Below, in pieces: positions 8,332 to 16,857 of a stretch of 64,000 bases of DNA. The position numbers were made by a program, and so were the translations under genes. How positions within the stretch are numbered: position 1 is the first letter of the stretch; each line of letters starts with the position of its first letter. The notes beneath the pieces are model-generated. The model saw only the letters and a program-made list of their open reading frames with translations, had not been told where the DNA came from and did no database searches. This stretch comes from Lysobacter sp. yr284 (GTDB lineage Bacteria; Pseudomonadota; Gammaproteobacteria; Xanthomonadales; Xanthomonadaceae): positions 62,001 to 126,000 of the forward strand of contig NZ_FNPT01000012.1 of the NCBI RefSeq assembly GCF_900107375.1, in the 5' to 3' direction.

Positions 8332-8871
8332 ATGGCCCGATCTCTTCCGCGCAAGCCGCTGCCTTACCGCCTGCACGTGTTGCGCGAACTCGAGCGCTGG
8401 GCCGCGGGTTTCGCCGGCCGTTTCCCGTCCGCGCGCGAGCTGAGCGAGCACCCGAGATACTGGAACTGGAAGCTGCCGTTCGATGCGCGCTTGTTGCGAG
8501 GCGGGGACGCCGCGACGCGCGCGACCCAGCGCGAGTGTGCGCAGCGCCTCATCGATGCCTGCGCCGCGCTGCTGCGGGCCAAGCCGGATTGGGCGGCGGG
8601 CGCGCGGGTGACGTGCACGATCTGCGTGCCGGAGGTTTGGGCCAGCGAGCTGTGCATCTATCTGGATGAGGACTATTTCCGCAGCCACGTCGAAGGCGGC
8701 GCGGCGGGCGGGACGGCGCCGATCCGGGGGCGTTCGCTGGCGGCGCAGTGGGGATTGCGTTTGCCGCCGGGACTGCACGAGCGCGGAACCCTGTACGAAT
8801 ACGCGGCGAGCGGCGAGGCGAGCGAGCGCGGCGAGCAATGGCGCTATGGCGACGTCGAGCGGAGCGCATGA
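8332..8871 (+). CDS. DUF3916-like hypothetical protein
   Basis: Soluble protein of about 179 residues without a signal peptide. The arrangement RKPLPYRLHVLRELERWA, a central CAQRLIDACAALLRAKPDW, then VTCTICVPEVWASELCIYLDEDYF resembles, from memory, the DUF3916 family, which has no known biochemical role. The start was set at the ATG before the first conserved block; an upstream extension is Arg-rich and unlikely. Its stop overlaps the next ATG (ATGA), so the two form a coupled pair. Confidence 0.72.
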   Translation: MARSLPRKPLPYRLHVLRELERWAAGFAGRFPSARELSEHPRYWNWKLPFDARLLRGGDAATRATQRECAQRLIDACAALLRAKPDWAAGARVTCTICVPEVWASELCIYLDEDYFRSHVEGGAAGGTAPIRGRSLAAQWGLRLPPGLHERGTLYEYAASGEASERGEQWRYGDVERSA

Positions 8872-9254
8872 ATCGCGCGCCGGTCGAGACCGCAACCCAC
8901 GAGCCGTTTCCGAACTACTACGTCTACGCTTACTGCGACCCCTGGCCGAGCAAGCAGCGGATGCTGGAGATCCTGCGCGCGCACGGCCTGGAGGTGGAAG
9001 AGCGTCATTACGCGGTGCAGGCCTGGATCGACGGCCGCGCGTTCGCCTTCGAGGTCTATGGCGGCGATCTGGGCGATCCGGAGGCCGAGGCGGACGATCA
9101 CGACCTGGCGCGGCTGACCGATCACGCGCGGCGGATCTCCGCGGCGCTGGCGGCCGCGGGGGTGCGCCATCGGCTGGAAATCCTGGAGAAGTTGGACGAC
9201 ACCTTGATGGCCTGCGTGCATCACGGCATGCCGCGGTCGCCCGACGAGGGGTGA
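8868..9254 (+). CDS. Hypothetical protein coupled to the DUF3916-like gene
   Basis: Unrecognised 128-residue soluble acidic protein. The N-terminal third (FPNYYVYAYCDPWPSKQRMLEILRA) looks like a beta-alpha unit, and an acidic segment (GGDLGDPEAEADDHDLARL) follows. Four-base overlap with the previous gene implies co-translation and a joint function. A dispersed palindrome follows shortly after the stop. Confidence 0.7.
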   Translation: MNRAPVETATHEPFPNYYVYAYCDPWPSKQRMLEILRAHGLEVEERHYAVQAWIDGRAFAFEVYGGDLGDPEAEADDHDLARLTDHARRISAALAAAGVRHRLEILEKLDDTLMACVHHGMPRSPDEG

Positions 9255-9283
9255 GCGAGGGCCGGATTGGGGCGCGGCGAACT

Positions 9284-9412
9284 GAGCGGAAGGCATCGGG
9301 CCTGAAGGCCCTCCCACAAGAGCGAGGAAGATCAGGCCTGACGGCCGTCTCGCACCGACGCTCCTGGCTGTTGTGGCAGGGCCTTCAGGCCCGATGCCCT
9401 TCGTTCCGGTCG
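9284..9412. repeat. Dispersed palindromic repeat, copy 2
   Basis: Two inverted half-sites, CATCGGGCCTGAAGGCCCTC near 9294 and GGGCCTTCAGGCCCGATGC near 9379, with a degenerate middle copy (AGGCCTGACGGCC). It lies between two convergent genes. Confidence 0.82.
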
Positions 9413-9422
9413 CAGTGTCGAT

Positions 9423-9896
9423 TCATTGAGGCAACATCGCCTCGTGCAGATACAGCGCGATGTTGTCGAACAACACCGCCGTCCCCTCGCGCCGCTCTTC
9501 CAGCGTCTGCAATCCATCGAAGAACGCCAGTTGCTCGGTGAACACCATCCGCGTCCCCGCGTCGCCCGGCAGGAACTGCACGGTCGCCAGCGACGCGGTC
9601 AGCCGCCGTTCGTCCATGTCCATCGAAAAGCCGTAGACGATGCGGTGGTCCTCGACGATGTCGAGGTAGTGGCCGTGGAAGCGGTGGATCGCGCCGCCCG
9701 GGCCGCGGTTGACGATGACTTCCTCGCCGCCGGGGCGGAAGTCCATGCGGTGCTCGATCACCGCCATGCTGTCCTGGCACACGCTCCAGGCGCGCTTGGC
9801 CTGCGGATCGGCCCAGGCGCGGAACAGCTTGCGCGCGGACGCCGCATAGGTGCGCTCGATGGTGAACTCGCCGTGCAGCACGCTGCGTGCGTTCAT
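9423..9896 (-). CDS. SRPBCC (AHSA1-type) domain protein
   Basis: About 157 residues of the START/Bet v 1-like fold: FTIERTYAASARKLFRAWADPQAKRAW at the N-terminus is the classic opening of AHSA1-type proteins. A central FRPGGEEVIVNRGPG and a long C-terminal helix follow. Such proteins bind small hydrophobic ligands, but the substrate here is unknown. Its ATG overlaps the stop of the ArsR gene, the common ArsR-SRPBCC couple in which the regulator controls its neighbour. Third gene of a GST-arsR-SRPBCC operon. Confidence 0.87.
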   Translation of the reverse strand: MNARSVLHGEFTIERTYAASARKLFRAWADPQAKRAWSVCQDSMAVIEHRMDFRPGGEEVIVNRGPGGAIHRFHGHYLDIVEDHRIVYGFSMDMDERRLTASLATVQFLPGDAGTRMVFTEQLAFFDGLQTLEERREGTAVLFDNIALYLHEAMLPQ

Positions 9897-10267
9897 GCCT
9901 CGTCCTCGTCGGGTTGGCTGGCCAGGTAGCGTTCCAGCGCGTCGAACTGGGATTGGTAGCGCGCCTTGCGTTCGGCGATCCAGCCTTCGATTAAGGCCAA
10001 GGCGTCGGGCGCGATGCGGTAGGTACGCACGCGGCCGCGTTTTTCCGACAGCACGATCCCGCCGGATTCGAGCACGGCCAGGTGCTTGACCACCGACGGC
10101 AACGCCATCTCCAGCGGTTGGGCCAGCTCCGACACCGAAGCCGGGCCGGCGCTGAGGCGGTCTATCATCTGCCGGCGGCTGGCGTCGGCGAGGGCCTGGA
10201 ACAGGCGGTCGAGCCGCGCGCTGTGTTGTACGGCGTCGCGGGCGCGCGAAGCAGAGCGGATGGGCAT
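9893..10267 (-). CDS. ArsR-family transcriptional regulator
   Basis: Winged-helix repressor of 124 residues: LFQALADASRRQMIDRLSAG, then SVSELAQPLEMALPSVVKHLAVLE (recognition helix) and the wing GGIVLSEKRGRVRTYRI. No metal-binding Cys pair, so it probably senses something other than a thiophilic metal, as is usual for ArsR proteins paired with SRPBCC partners. Starts four bases after the GST stop and overlaps the SRPBCC start; probably autoregulatory. Confidence 0.9.
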   Translation of the reverse strand: MPIRSASRARDAVQHSARLDRLFQALADASRRQMIDRLSAGPASVSELAQPLEMALPSVVKHLAVLESGGIVLSEKRGRVRTYRIAPDALALIEGWIAERKARYQSQFDALERYLASQPDEDEA

Positions 10268-10271
10268 GCGC

Positions 10272-10949
10272 TCAATCCTGCAGGAACCGCGCCGGGATGC
10301 GTTCGCGGAACGGGAAATAGGGGAAGTACGGGCGCGCTTCGGCGAGCGTGCGGCGCACGCTGGCCCGGTCCATCAGCCGTTCGTAGTACGCGCGCAGGCG
10401 CGGATGCGCGTCCGGCAGCGGCGCGATGATGGCGGCGTAGAACAGCGCCGGCGCGGCCGCGCAGTCGGCCAGGGTGAAGTCGTCGCCGCAGATCCACTCG
10501 CGCTGCGCCTGGCGTTCGATCATGGCGTAGGCCGTGGCCAGGGCGGCGTGCGCGTCGGCGACGCCGCGCGGGTCTTTCTCGTGCGCGCCGCGCAGCTCTT
10601 CCAGCACGATGCGCTGCATCGGCGCCTGCACGTACAGGTCGAAGAAGCGGTCCCACAGGCGCACGTCCAGGCGCGCGTCCGCGTCGGCCGGCAGCAGCGC
10701 GCGCGGGCCGGGATGGTGCTGCTGCAGGTACTCGACGATGATCGAGGTCTCCGGCACGGTGCGCCCGCGCGCTTCGTCGCGCAGCACCGGCATCTTGCCG
10801 ACCGGCCACAGCTCGAGGAAATCGGCCTTGCCCGCGGGATCGGCGAGATCGACCAGATGGGCCTGGAACGGCGTGTCGTTCTCGTACAGCGCGATCAGCA
10901 CCTTGTGGCAGAACGAAGCCAGCGGATGCGAATACAGGTGCAGGGACAT
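10272..10949 (-). CDS. Glutathione S-transferase family protein
   Basis: Cytosolic GST of about 225 residues. The thioredoxin-like N-domain has YSHPLASFCHKVLIALYEN, the cis-Pro block GKMPVLRDE and ETSIIVEYLQ for glutathione contact. The alpha-helical C-domain has GDDFTLADCAAAPALF. Substrate unknown; detoxification or stress response is likely. It is the promoter-proximal gene of an operon with arsR and an SRPBCC gene, unusual company for a GST and suggestive of an inducible xenobiotic response. Confidence 0.9.
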   Translation of the reverse strand: MSLHLYSHPLASFCHKVLIALYENDTPFQAHLVDLADPAGKADFLELWPVGKMPVLRDEARGRTVPETSIIVEYLQQHHPGPRALLPADADARLDVRLWDRFFDLYVQAPMQRIVLEELRGAHEKDPRGVADAHAALATAYAMIERQAQREWICGDDFTLADCAAAPALFYAAIIAPLPDAHPRLRAYYERLMDRASVRRTLAEARPYFPYFPFRERIPARFLQD

Positions 10950-11124
10950 GGCGGGCTCGGGTGGCGGAATCAAAAGTTTCCTTCGTGGATAAGTATTGCC
11001 GTGCCCGCGAGGCGATTGCAAGGACTGTTTCCCGGTCGGCTAAGTATTGGCGGCCGTCGCGGCCGACCGGCTAGAGTCCGCAGGCGCGGCGCGGCCGCGG
11101 GTTTCCGGCGCACACGGAGCGGGC

Positions 11125-11634
11125 ATGCAGACGGATCGGCTGGTGGTGGCGAACGCGCGCGGCAGGTACCTGGCGCTGCTGCTCGGCGCGCTGGCGTTCG
11201 TGGCGATCGGCGCGGCCATCGTGCTGCGCCATCCGAGCCTGGAGGGCTTCCTCATCGGCGGCGCGTCGATCGTGTTCTTCGGCGGCGGCGCGGTGCTGTT
11301 CGCGTTCCAGCTGCTCGACCGGCGGCCGCGGCTGGTCCTCGACGACGAGGGCTTGACCGACCGCACCCTCGGCGTCGGCACCATTCCCTGGCGCGACATC
11401 GCCGGCGCGCAATTGCGCACGGTGCGCGGCCACGCGTTCGTCTGCCTGCACCTGCGCAACCCCGAGCAGTGGTCGGCCAGGCTCTCGGCCCGCCAGCGGC
11501 GCCTGGCCGCGCTCAACCAGCGCATGGGCTACGCGATGCTCAACGTGAACCTGTCGGGCGTCGCGGCCGATCCGCAGGCGGTGCTGAAGCGGATCCTGCG
11601 GTACTCGGCGATGTACGAGCCGGGCCGGGGCTGA
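11125..11634 (+). CDS. STM3941-like small membrane protein
   Basis: About 169 residues with two N-terminal membrane segments (LALLLGALAFVAIGAAIVL and an Ile/Gly-rich segment ending AVLFAFQLL). A cytoplasmic domain follows: RRPRLVLDDEGLTDRTLGVGTIPWRDI, a PH-like pattern. The layout matches, from memory, the STM3941 family of unknown function. A good GGAG ribosome site precedes the ATG. Confidence 0.7.
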   Translation: MQTDRLVVANARGRYLALLLGALAFVAIGAAIVLRHPSLEGFLIGGASIVFFGGGAVLFAFQLLDRRPRLVLDDEGLTDRTLGVGTIPWRDIAGAQLRTVRGHAFVCLHLRNPEQWSARLSARQRRLAALNQRMGYAMLNVNLSGVAADPQAVLKRILRYSAMYEPGRG

Positions 11635-11784
11635 GCGCGGACGCATCGGCCGGGGCGCGGTTGCCGGCGCCGACGTCGAGCAACTGGAGCGACGCTGGAT
11701 CTCGCGGGCCGTCGCGCCGGCCGGCCGCGCCGCCTCTCCGGTTTTGGCACACTGGGCGCCGCACCGGCCACGCACCCCTTGCGA

Positions 11785-12621
11785 ATGGACATCGCCCTGC
11801 TGGAAGACACCCTGGCCATCGTCAGCCGCCGCGTCGGCGTGGCGGTGTACGACTTCGATTTCTCCCTGTACTTCCGCTGCCGCCACCCTTCGTCCTTCGC
11901 CGCGGACACGCCGTGCGCGCTGCGCATCGGCGCGGTCGAGGACTACGGCGCACGCTACGCCGAATTGACGGAACTGGGCCTGCGGCCGGTCAATTCGCCG
12001 GCCGAGCACGACCGCGCCAGCGAGCTGGAGCACTGGTATCCCTTGCTGGGCGAACTGACCCCGCGCACGCGCGTGTTCGACGCGTTGCCGCCGGCGCAGC
12101 GCATCGAAGCCGAGTTCGCCTGGCCGATCTTCCTCAAAGGCTCGCGCCAGACCAGCAAGCACAACGCCAAGCTGTCGGTGATCGGCGATCGCGAGCATTA
12201 CGCCTGGGCGGTGGAGCAGTATCGCCGCGACCCGGTGCTGCACTGGCAACGGCCGGCGGTGCGCGAGTTCGTGCCGCTGGCGCCGGTCGCCGGCGGTATC
12301 GCCGGCAAGGTGCCGGCCTCGCTGGAGTTCCGCAGTTTCTGGTGGCGCGGGCAGTGCGTGGGGTGGGGGCGCTATTGGTATCAGGCCGCGCCCTACGCCT
12401 GCGCCGACATCGAGGCCGGGCTGGCGCTGGCGACGGAAGCGGCGCGCCGGTTGCAGGTGCCGTTTCTGGTGGTGGACTTCGCCAAGGCCGCGGACGGACG
12501 CTGGATCGTGATCGAATGCAACGACGGGCAAGAGTCGGGCTACGCCGCCGCGCCGCCGCGCGCGATCTGGGAGGCGATCCTGGCCTACGAAGCCGGCGCC
12601 GACGCCGGCCGCGCGCGATGA
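11785..12621 (+). CDS. ATP-grasp domain protein
   Basis: About 278 residues. ATP-grasp features are visible in the second half: WPIFLKGSRQTSKHNAKLSV (Lys-containing nucleotide-binding strand), REFVPLAPVAGGI and the C-terminal metal-site motif VIECNDGQESGY. The family usually ligates a carboxylate to an amine or thiol with ATP; the substrates here are unknown. The same arrangement occurs in the DUF4343 type of stand-alone ATP-grasp proteins. The ATG is chosen over a TTG two codons upstream. The stop overlaps the next gene's ATG, which encodes a lipoprotein. Confidence 0.82.
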   Translation: MDIALLEDTLAIVSRRVGVAVYDFDFSLYFRCRHPSSFAADTPCALRIGAVEDYGARYAELTELGLRPVNSPAEHDRASELEHWYPLLGELTPRTRVFDALPPAQRIEAEFAWPIFLKGSRQTSKHNAKLSVIGDREHYAWAVEQYRRDPVLHWQRPAVREFVPLAPVAGGIAGKVPASLEFRSFWWRGQCVGWGRYWYQAAPYACADIEAGLALATEAARRLQVPFLVVDFAKAADGRWIVIECNDGQESGYAAAPPRAIWEAILAYEAGADAGRAR

Positions 12622-13040
12622 GGCGGCAGCGCCCCGCTGCGGCAATGGCGTTGGCGCTCGCGCTGGGCGGCTGCGGCCTGCTGGACTCGGGCGAGCTGTG
12701 GTCGTCGGGTCGCTACACGATCCTCTGGATCGACGCGCCCGACCAAGCGCACCTGGCCTATCGCATCGACGGCACCACGACGATGGGCCTGTCCGATCCG
12801 TGCGTGTCGGCCGTGGCCGAAAACGCGGACTACATCGCGATCGAGCAACGGCCGCCGCAGTCGGCCCGGCGCCCGCGCTACCGGCTCTTCGCCAAGCGCG
12901 CGCTGGCGTCGCGGATGCCGCTGGCGACGCCGCTCGGCGAGCCGATGCCCGAACCGATCTACCGCCCGCTGGCGCAGCGCCTCGGCCTGCCGCCGATGCG
13001 CGCGGTGGGTGGGGCGGGGGCCTGCGGTCGGGCGAATTGA
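12618..13040 (+). CDS. Small lipoprotein of unknown function
   Basis: About 140 residues with a lipoprotein signal, MRRQRPAAAMALALALGGCG; Cys in LGGC would be lipidated. The mature part (YTILWIDAPDQAHLAYRI, ENADYIAIEQRPP) is compact with no family I recognise. Four-base overlap with the ATP-grasp gene implies coupled expression. Confidence 0.75.
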   Translation: MRRQRPAAAMALALALGGCGLLDSGELWSSGRYTILWIDAPDQAHLAYRIDGTTTMGLSDPCVSAVAENADYIAIEQRPPQSARRPRYRLFAKRALASRMPLATPLGEPMPEPIYRPLAQRLGLPPMRAVGGAGACGRAN

Positions 13041-13138
13041 GCGGCCGGTCCGACCGCGCCGTGCGCTGATCGACAGTGCGTCGCGAACCCGGTCACAATG
13101 CGCTGGCGTCGCGATTGCGCGGCGAAAGGGGACACCGC

Positions 13139-13639
13139 ATGGCCGGCTCCAAGCGCGCGCATCCGATGCAGGCGAAGTACCTGTTGGCGCGGACCGCGCT
13201 GCAGGACACGGCCTGGTTCTTCGACACCTTCGGCGGCGCCGACGGCAGCGGTTGCCTGGCGCGTTTCTGGGACATCGTCGGCAGCGAGTTGCCCGAGCCC
13301 GAGCGGGTCGCGGCGCAGGGGCTGGCGGTGCAGGGCCTGGCCCTGGACGACGGCTCGCCGGCGCTGCTGCTGAGCCTGCCCGCGCCGGAACGCAACGACG
13401 CCCACTTCGTCGCCGCGGTCGCCGGCCGCGCCGGCGTGCGGGTGTTCTGCCTGGAGCGTTCGTTGAGCTTCCCCGAGCAGCGCGAGTGCACCGTCATCGC
13501 CGAGTTGGCCGCGGACCATCGCGCCAACTGGGGCAACGGCCCCGCGGCGGACGCCTGCGCGTTCCTGGCGGCGGTGGACGCGATCGTCTCCGGCGCGCGG
13601 CCGGGGCCGCTGGCGACGGTGCCGATGCAGTTGGCGTAA
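13139..13639 (+). CDS. Hypothetical protein
   Basis: Unrecognised 166-residue soluble protein (YLLARTALQDTAWFFDTFGG near the start; LERSLSFPEQRECTVIAEL centrally). No signal peptide. The start is the ATG preceded by GAAAGGGG. It ends shortly before the convergent repressor gene. Context gives no clue to function. Confidence 0.65.
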   Translation: MAGSKRAHPMQAKYLLARTALQDTAWFFDTFGGADGSGCLARFWDIVGSELPEPERVAAQGLAVQGLALDDGSPALLLSLPAPERNDAHFVAAVAGRAGVRVFCLERSLSFPEQRECTVIAELAADHRANWGNGPAADACAFLAAVDAIVSGARPGPLATVPMQLA

Positions 13640-13699
13640 GCACGGGCGCAACGCCCGCGCAGCGCGGCGAAGTCGTCGCCGCGGGCCGTCGCGCGCGGC

Positions 13700-14386
13700 C
13701 TAGCGCGCCCGGTTGCGCTCGGCGCGGCCGCGCGCGGCCTTGCTGCGCTCGGCCATGGCGCGCGAGCCGGCCAGGATCATCCGCACCATCGCGCTCATCT
13801 GCTCGATCAGCTCGGGGTCTTTCTCGCGCGGCATGTCCATCGCGGTGGCGCCCATCGCGAACACCAGCCGGGTGATCGAGCGCGCCACCAGGGCCGGTTC
13901 GTACAGTTCGACCTGGTCGGTCGCGGCCAGCCGGATCAGGTCGACGCGCAGCTCTTCCTCGAAGAACGACAGCTCGCGGTCGACCGCGCGCTTGAACGCG
14001 TCCGAGCCGACCGTGCCCTCGCGCAGCAGCACGTGCAGCAGGCGGTCATCGGCGCGCAACTGTTCCATGAAAGCCTCGATGGAACTGCGCACGATGCTGC
14101 GCCGGGTGGTCAGCCGATGGCGGGCCTCGCCGACGATCTTGCGCAGCGATTGCCCGGCCAGGTCGATCAGCGCCACCGCCAGTTCGTCGGTGTCGCGGAA
14201 CTGGCGGTAGAAGCTGTTCGGGGCGATGCCGGCCTCGCGCGCGACCTCGCGCAGGCTCAGCGAGGACACGCTGCGGTGCGGGCCGACCAGCTTCAGCGCG
14301 GCGTAAATGATGTCCTCGCGCGAAATCGTCGCCTTGCGGCCCGGATGGCTGTCGACGTCGATGTCGGTGATAAGGCGTTGGCTCAC
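13700..14386 (-). CDS. TetR-family repressor of unsaturated fatty acid synthesis (FabR/DesT-like)
   Basis: About 228 residues. The helix-turn-helix block SLSLREVAREAGIAPNSFYR is nearly identical to that of FabR, and IVRSSIEAFMEQL and LLREGTVGSDAFKRAVDREL also match. FabR and DesT sense saturated versus unsaturated acyl thioesters and repress desaturase or fabA/fabB genes. Here it is divergent from a ferredoxin reductase-desaturase pair, the arrangement known for desT-desCB of Pseudomonas, so that pair is the likely target. The start is probably a GTG; the ribosome site is weak, so the exact N-terminus is uncertain. Confidence 0.88.
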   Translation of the reverse strand: MSQRLITDIDVDSHPGRKATISREDIIYAALKLVGPHRSVSSLSLREVAREAGIAPNSFYRQFRDTDELAVALIDLAGQSLRKIVGEARHRLTTRRSIVRSSIEAFMEQLRADDRLLHVLLREGTVGSDAFKRAVDRELSFFEEELRVDLIRLAATDQVELYEPALVARSITRLVFAMGATAMDMPREKDPELIEQMSAMVRMILAGSRAMAERSKAARGRAERNRAR

Positions 14387-14448
14387 GGGGCGGCGGCGCG
14401 TGGACGGGCAGCCGACATGATACTCCCGTTGCTGAATTAATATACGGT

Positions 14449-14480
14449 TGTGCACACATCTGTGCGGATATCTGTATAGT
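14449..14480. promoter_or_regulatory. Candidate operator/promoter of the desaturase operon
   Basis: GCACA-CATC-TGTGC (14452-14465) is an inverted repeat overlapping a second palindrome TGTGCACA (14450-14457). A -10-like TATAGT lies at 14475-14480, just upstream of the reductase start. The site sits midway between the repressor and its putative target, as expected for a FabR/DesT-type operator. The assignment is inferred from position and symmetry. Confidence 0.55.
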
Positions 14481-14486
14481 GCCCCC

Positions 14487-15593
14487 ATGAACGCTGCCGT
14501 CCGCCCCGCCGCCGCCCGTCCGCGCAGCCGCCTGCGCCGTCTGGTTTCGCCCTTCGTTTCGCCGCAAGTCTTTGATTTCTGGGCATCCCGCTTCCATCCG
14601 ACCTGGTCCTGGGAGCGCCCGCTGGCGCGCATCGTCGGCCGCAGCGAGGCCTCGGCGGACGCGGTGACCCTGCTGCTGGCGCCGAACCGGCACTGGCGCG
14701 GCGGCGTCGCCGGCCAGCACCTGCTGGTCGGCGCGCGCATCGACGGCGTGCTGGTGACGCGCAGCTACAGCCTGTCCGCCGCCCCGCGCGCGGACGGCCG
14801 CATCGAGATCACGGTCAAGGCGATCGAAGGCGGCAAGCTCAGCGCCTACCTGCACCAGCGCGCGCGCATCGGCGAAGTGCTCGAGCTCGGCGCCGCGTTC
14901 GGCGAGATGGTCCTGCCGCAGCGCGGCGACGGCGCGCGCCTGTTCCTCGCCGCCGGCAGCGGCATCACCCCGCTGATGGCGATGGTGCGGGCGCAGGCCG
15001 CGCGCGAAATGCCGCAGCCGCTGACCCTGCTGTACTGGGCGCGCCGCCGCGAAGAGTTGTGCTTCGTCGAGGAACTGCGCGCGCTGGCCGCCGCGCATGC
15101 GAATTTCCAGGTGCGGTTCCTGCTGACCCGGCAGGAGCCGCAGGCCGCCGACGAAGACGCCGGCCGCATCGACGCCGAACTGCTCGCGCGCCACGCCGGC
15201 GACCTGCGCGAACGCGCGGTGTTCGCCTGCGGCCCCGGCGGTTTCGCCGAAAGCGCGCGCGCGCTGGCCGAAACCGGCGCGCGTTCGTTCGCCAGCGAAG
15301 CCTTCACCCCGCCGCCGCGCGAGCATCGCGAGGACGGCTTCGCCCAGGTCACGCTCGCGCGCAGCGGCCGCAGCTTCCAGCTGCCGCGTGGCGAATCGCT
15401 GCTGACCGCGCTGGAAGCGCAGGGCCTGAAGCTGCCTTCGGGCTGCCGCATGGGCCTGTGCAACACCTGCGCCTGCGGCAAGTCCGCCGGCGCCACCCGT
15501 CACCTGCATACCGGCGACGTGCACGCCGAGCCGGCCTCGGCGCTGCGCCTGTGCGTGAGCGCGCCGGCCGGCGACCTCGTCCTCGACCTCTGA
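14487..15593 (+). CDS. Ferredoxin reductase with C-terminal 2Fe-2S domain (DesC-like)
   Basis: About 368 residues. FAD domain with TRSYSLSAAP, NAD domain with LFLAAGSGITPLMAM and YWARRREELCF and VFACGPGGF, and a C-terminal plant-type 2Fe-2S domain with CRMGLCNTCACGK and a distal Cys in LRLCVSA. It passes electrons from NAD(P)H through the iron-sulfur centre to the desaturase encoded 25 bases downstream. The order regulator, reductase, desaturase matches the inducible acyl-CoA desaturase module of pseudomonads, where the reductase is called DesC. Confidence 0.92.
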   Translation: MNAAVRPAAARPRSRLRRLVSPFVSPQVFDFWASRFHPTWSWERPLARIVGRSEASADAVTLLLAPNRHWRGGVAGQHLLVGARIDGVLVTRSYSLSAAPRADGRIEITVKAIEGGKLSAYLHQRARIGEVLELGAAFGEMVLPQRGDGARLFLAAGSGITPLMAMVRAQAAREMPQPLTLLYWARRREELCFVEELRALAAAHANFQVRFLLTRQEPQAADEDAGRIDAELLARHAGDLRERAVFACGPGGFAESARALAETGARSFASEAFTPPPREHREDGFAQVTLARSGRSFQLPRGESLLTALEAQGLKLPSGCRMGLCNTCACGKSAGATRHLHTGDVHAEPASALRLCVSAPAGDLVLDL

Positions 15594-15618
15594 CGCCCTT
15601 CCTTCCTCCGAGCCCCGC

Positions 15619-16764
15619 ATGAGCAAGCAACGCAATCGCGCGCTGAGCGCGCAGGAACTGGACCGCTTCGGCGAAGAACTCGACGCGCTGCGCGCGCGCA
15701 CCCTGGCCCAGGTGGGCAAGGTCGACGCCGACTACATCCGCCGCGTGGTCGCCGCGGTGCGCTGGACCGGCCTGGCCGGGCGCGCGCTGCTGTACCTGGG
15801 CGCGATCGGCGGCGCCTTCGTGTCGTGGCTGCTGTGGCCGGCCTGCGTGCTCGGCGCGCTGCTGCTGGCGGCGTCGAAGATCATGGAGAACATGGAAGTC
15901 GGCCACAACGTCATGCACGGCCAGTACGACTGGATGCGCGACCCGCACCTGGACGGGCGCAGCTACGAATGGGACATCGTCGCCACCGGCGACAACTGGC
16001 GCAAGACGCACAACTACCAGCACCACACCTGGACCAACGTGCGCGGCATGGACGACGACATCGGCTACGGCCTGCTGCGGATCTTCCCGGAGCAGCGCTG
16101 GCGCCCGTTCTACCTGCTGCAGCCGCCGATCGCGGTGGTGTTCGCGCTGCTGTTCCAGTGGGGCGTGGCGATCCAGGAACTGCGGGTGGGCCGCTGGCTC
16201 GCCGGCAAGACCACGCACCGGGCGATGTGGCGCAAGTTCGCGCCGGTCGGGCGCAAGATGGGCAAGCAGTTGCTCAAGGACTACCTGCTGTTCCCGCTGC
16301 TGGCCGGCCCGTTCTTCCTGCCGGTGCTGCTGGGCAACATGGTCGCCAACGGCATCCGCAACGTGTGGACCTACGTGGTGATCTTCTGCGGCCACTTCAC
16401 CCACGACGTGGAAGTGTTCCCGAAGGAATCGGTGCGCAACGAGTCGCGCGGGCACTGGTACCTGCGCCAGCTGCGCGGTTCGGCCAACCTGACCGGCGGC
16501 AAGGCCATGAACCTGATGACCGGCAACCTCAGCCACCAGATCGAGCACCACTTCTATCCCGACATCCCGGCCTGGCGCTACGCGACGATGGCGGTGGAAG
16601 TGCGCGAGATCTGCGCGCGCTACGGCCAGCACTACGACACCGGCTCGCTGCCGCGGCAGTTCGCCGAGGTCAGCTGGCGGATCGTGCGCCACGCGTTCCC
16701 GAGCCGCCCGCGCAAGCGCCGGCCGCTGGTGCGCGCCGAGGCCATGGCCGAAGCGCAAGGCTGA
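15619..16764 (+). CDS. Membrane fatty acid desaturase (DesB-like)
   Basis: About 381 residues. The three histidine boxes of membrane di-iron desaturases are present: GHNVMHGQYD, HNYQHHTW and QIEHHFYPD. Hydrophobic segments lie around residues 55-90 and 160-185 and again near 240. It introduces a double bond into saturated acyl chains at the inner membrane, using electrons from the reductase encoded just upstream. Probably induced when the divergent repressor is released. A strong hairpin follows the stop. Confidence 0.92.
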   Translation: MSKQRNRALSAQELDRFGEELDALRARTLAQVGKVDADYIRRVVAAVRWTGLAGRALLYLGAIGGAFVSWLLWPACVLGALLLAASKIMENMEVGHNVMHGQYDWMRDPHLDGRSYEWDIVATGDNWRKTHNYQHHTWTNVRGMDDDIGYGLLRIFPEQRWRPFYLLQPPIAVVFALLFQWGVAIQELRVGRWLAGKTTHRAMWRKFAPVGRKMGKQLLKDYLLFPLLAGPFFLPVLLGNMVANGIRNVWTYVVIFCGHFTHDVEVFPKESVRNESRGHWYLRQLRGSANLTGGKAMNLMTGNLSHQIEHHFYPDIPAWRYATMAVEVREICARYGQHYDTGSLPRQFAEVSWRIVRHAFPSRPRKRRPLVRAEAMAEAQG

Positions 16765-16805
16765 GCGCGGCGCTGCGCGCGCGGCTTCGTTCGCATCGGT
16801 TCGCG

Positions 16806-16835
16806 AATCCCCGGCACCGCGAGGCGCCGGGGATT
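16806..16835. terminator. Bidirectional terminator between convergent genes
   Basis: AATCCCCGGC pairs exactly with GCCGGGGATT across a 10-base loop. The plus strand continues CTTCGTTT. It separates the desaturase from the convergent GST gene. Confidence 0.6.
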
Positions 16836-16857
16836 CTTCGTTTGGGCGCCGCCGCGC

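Noticed and set aside
10086-12617. Very long plus-strand frame through 10086-12617
   Set aside because: Shadow in GC-rich DNA; only its last 140 codons (from 12618) make a plausible lipoprotein. The rest overlaps the GST operon, STM3941-like and ATP-grasp genes.
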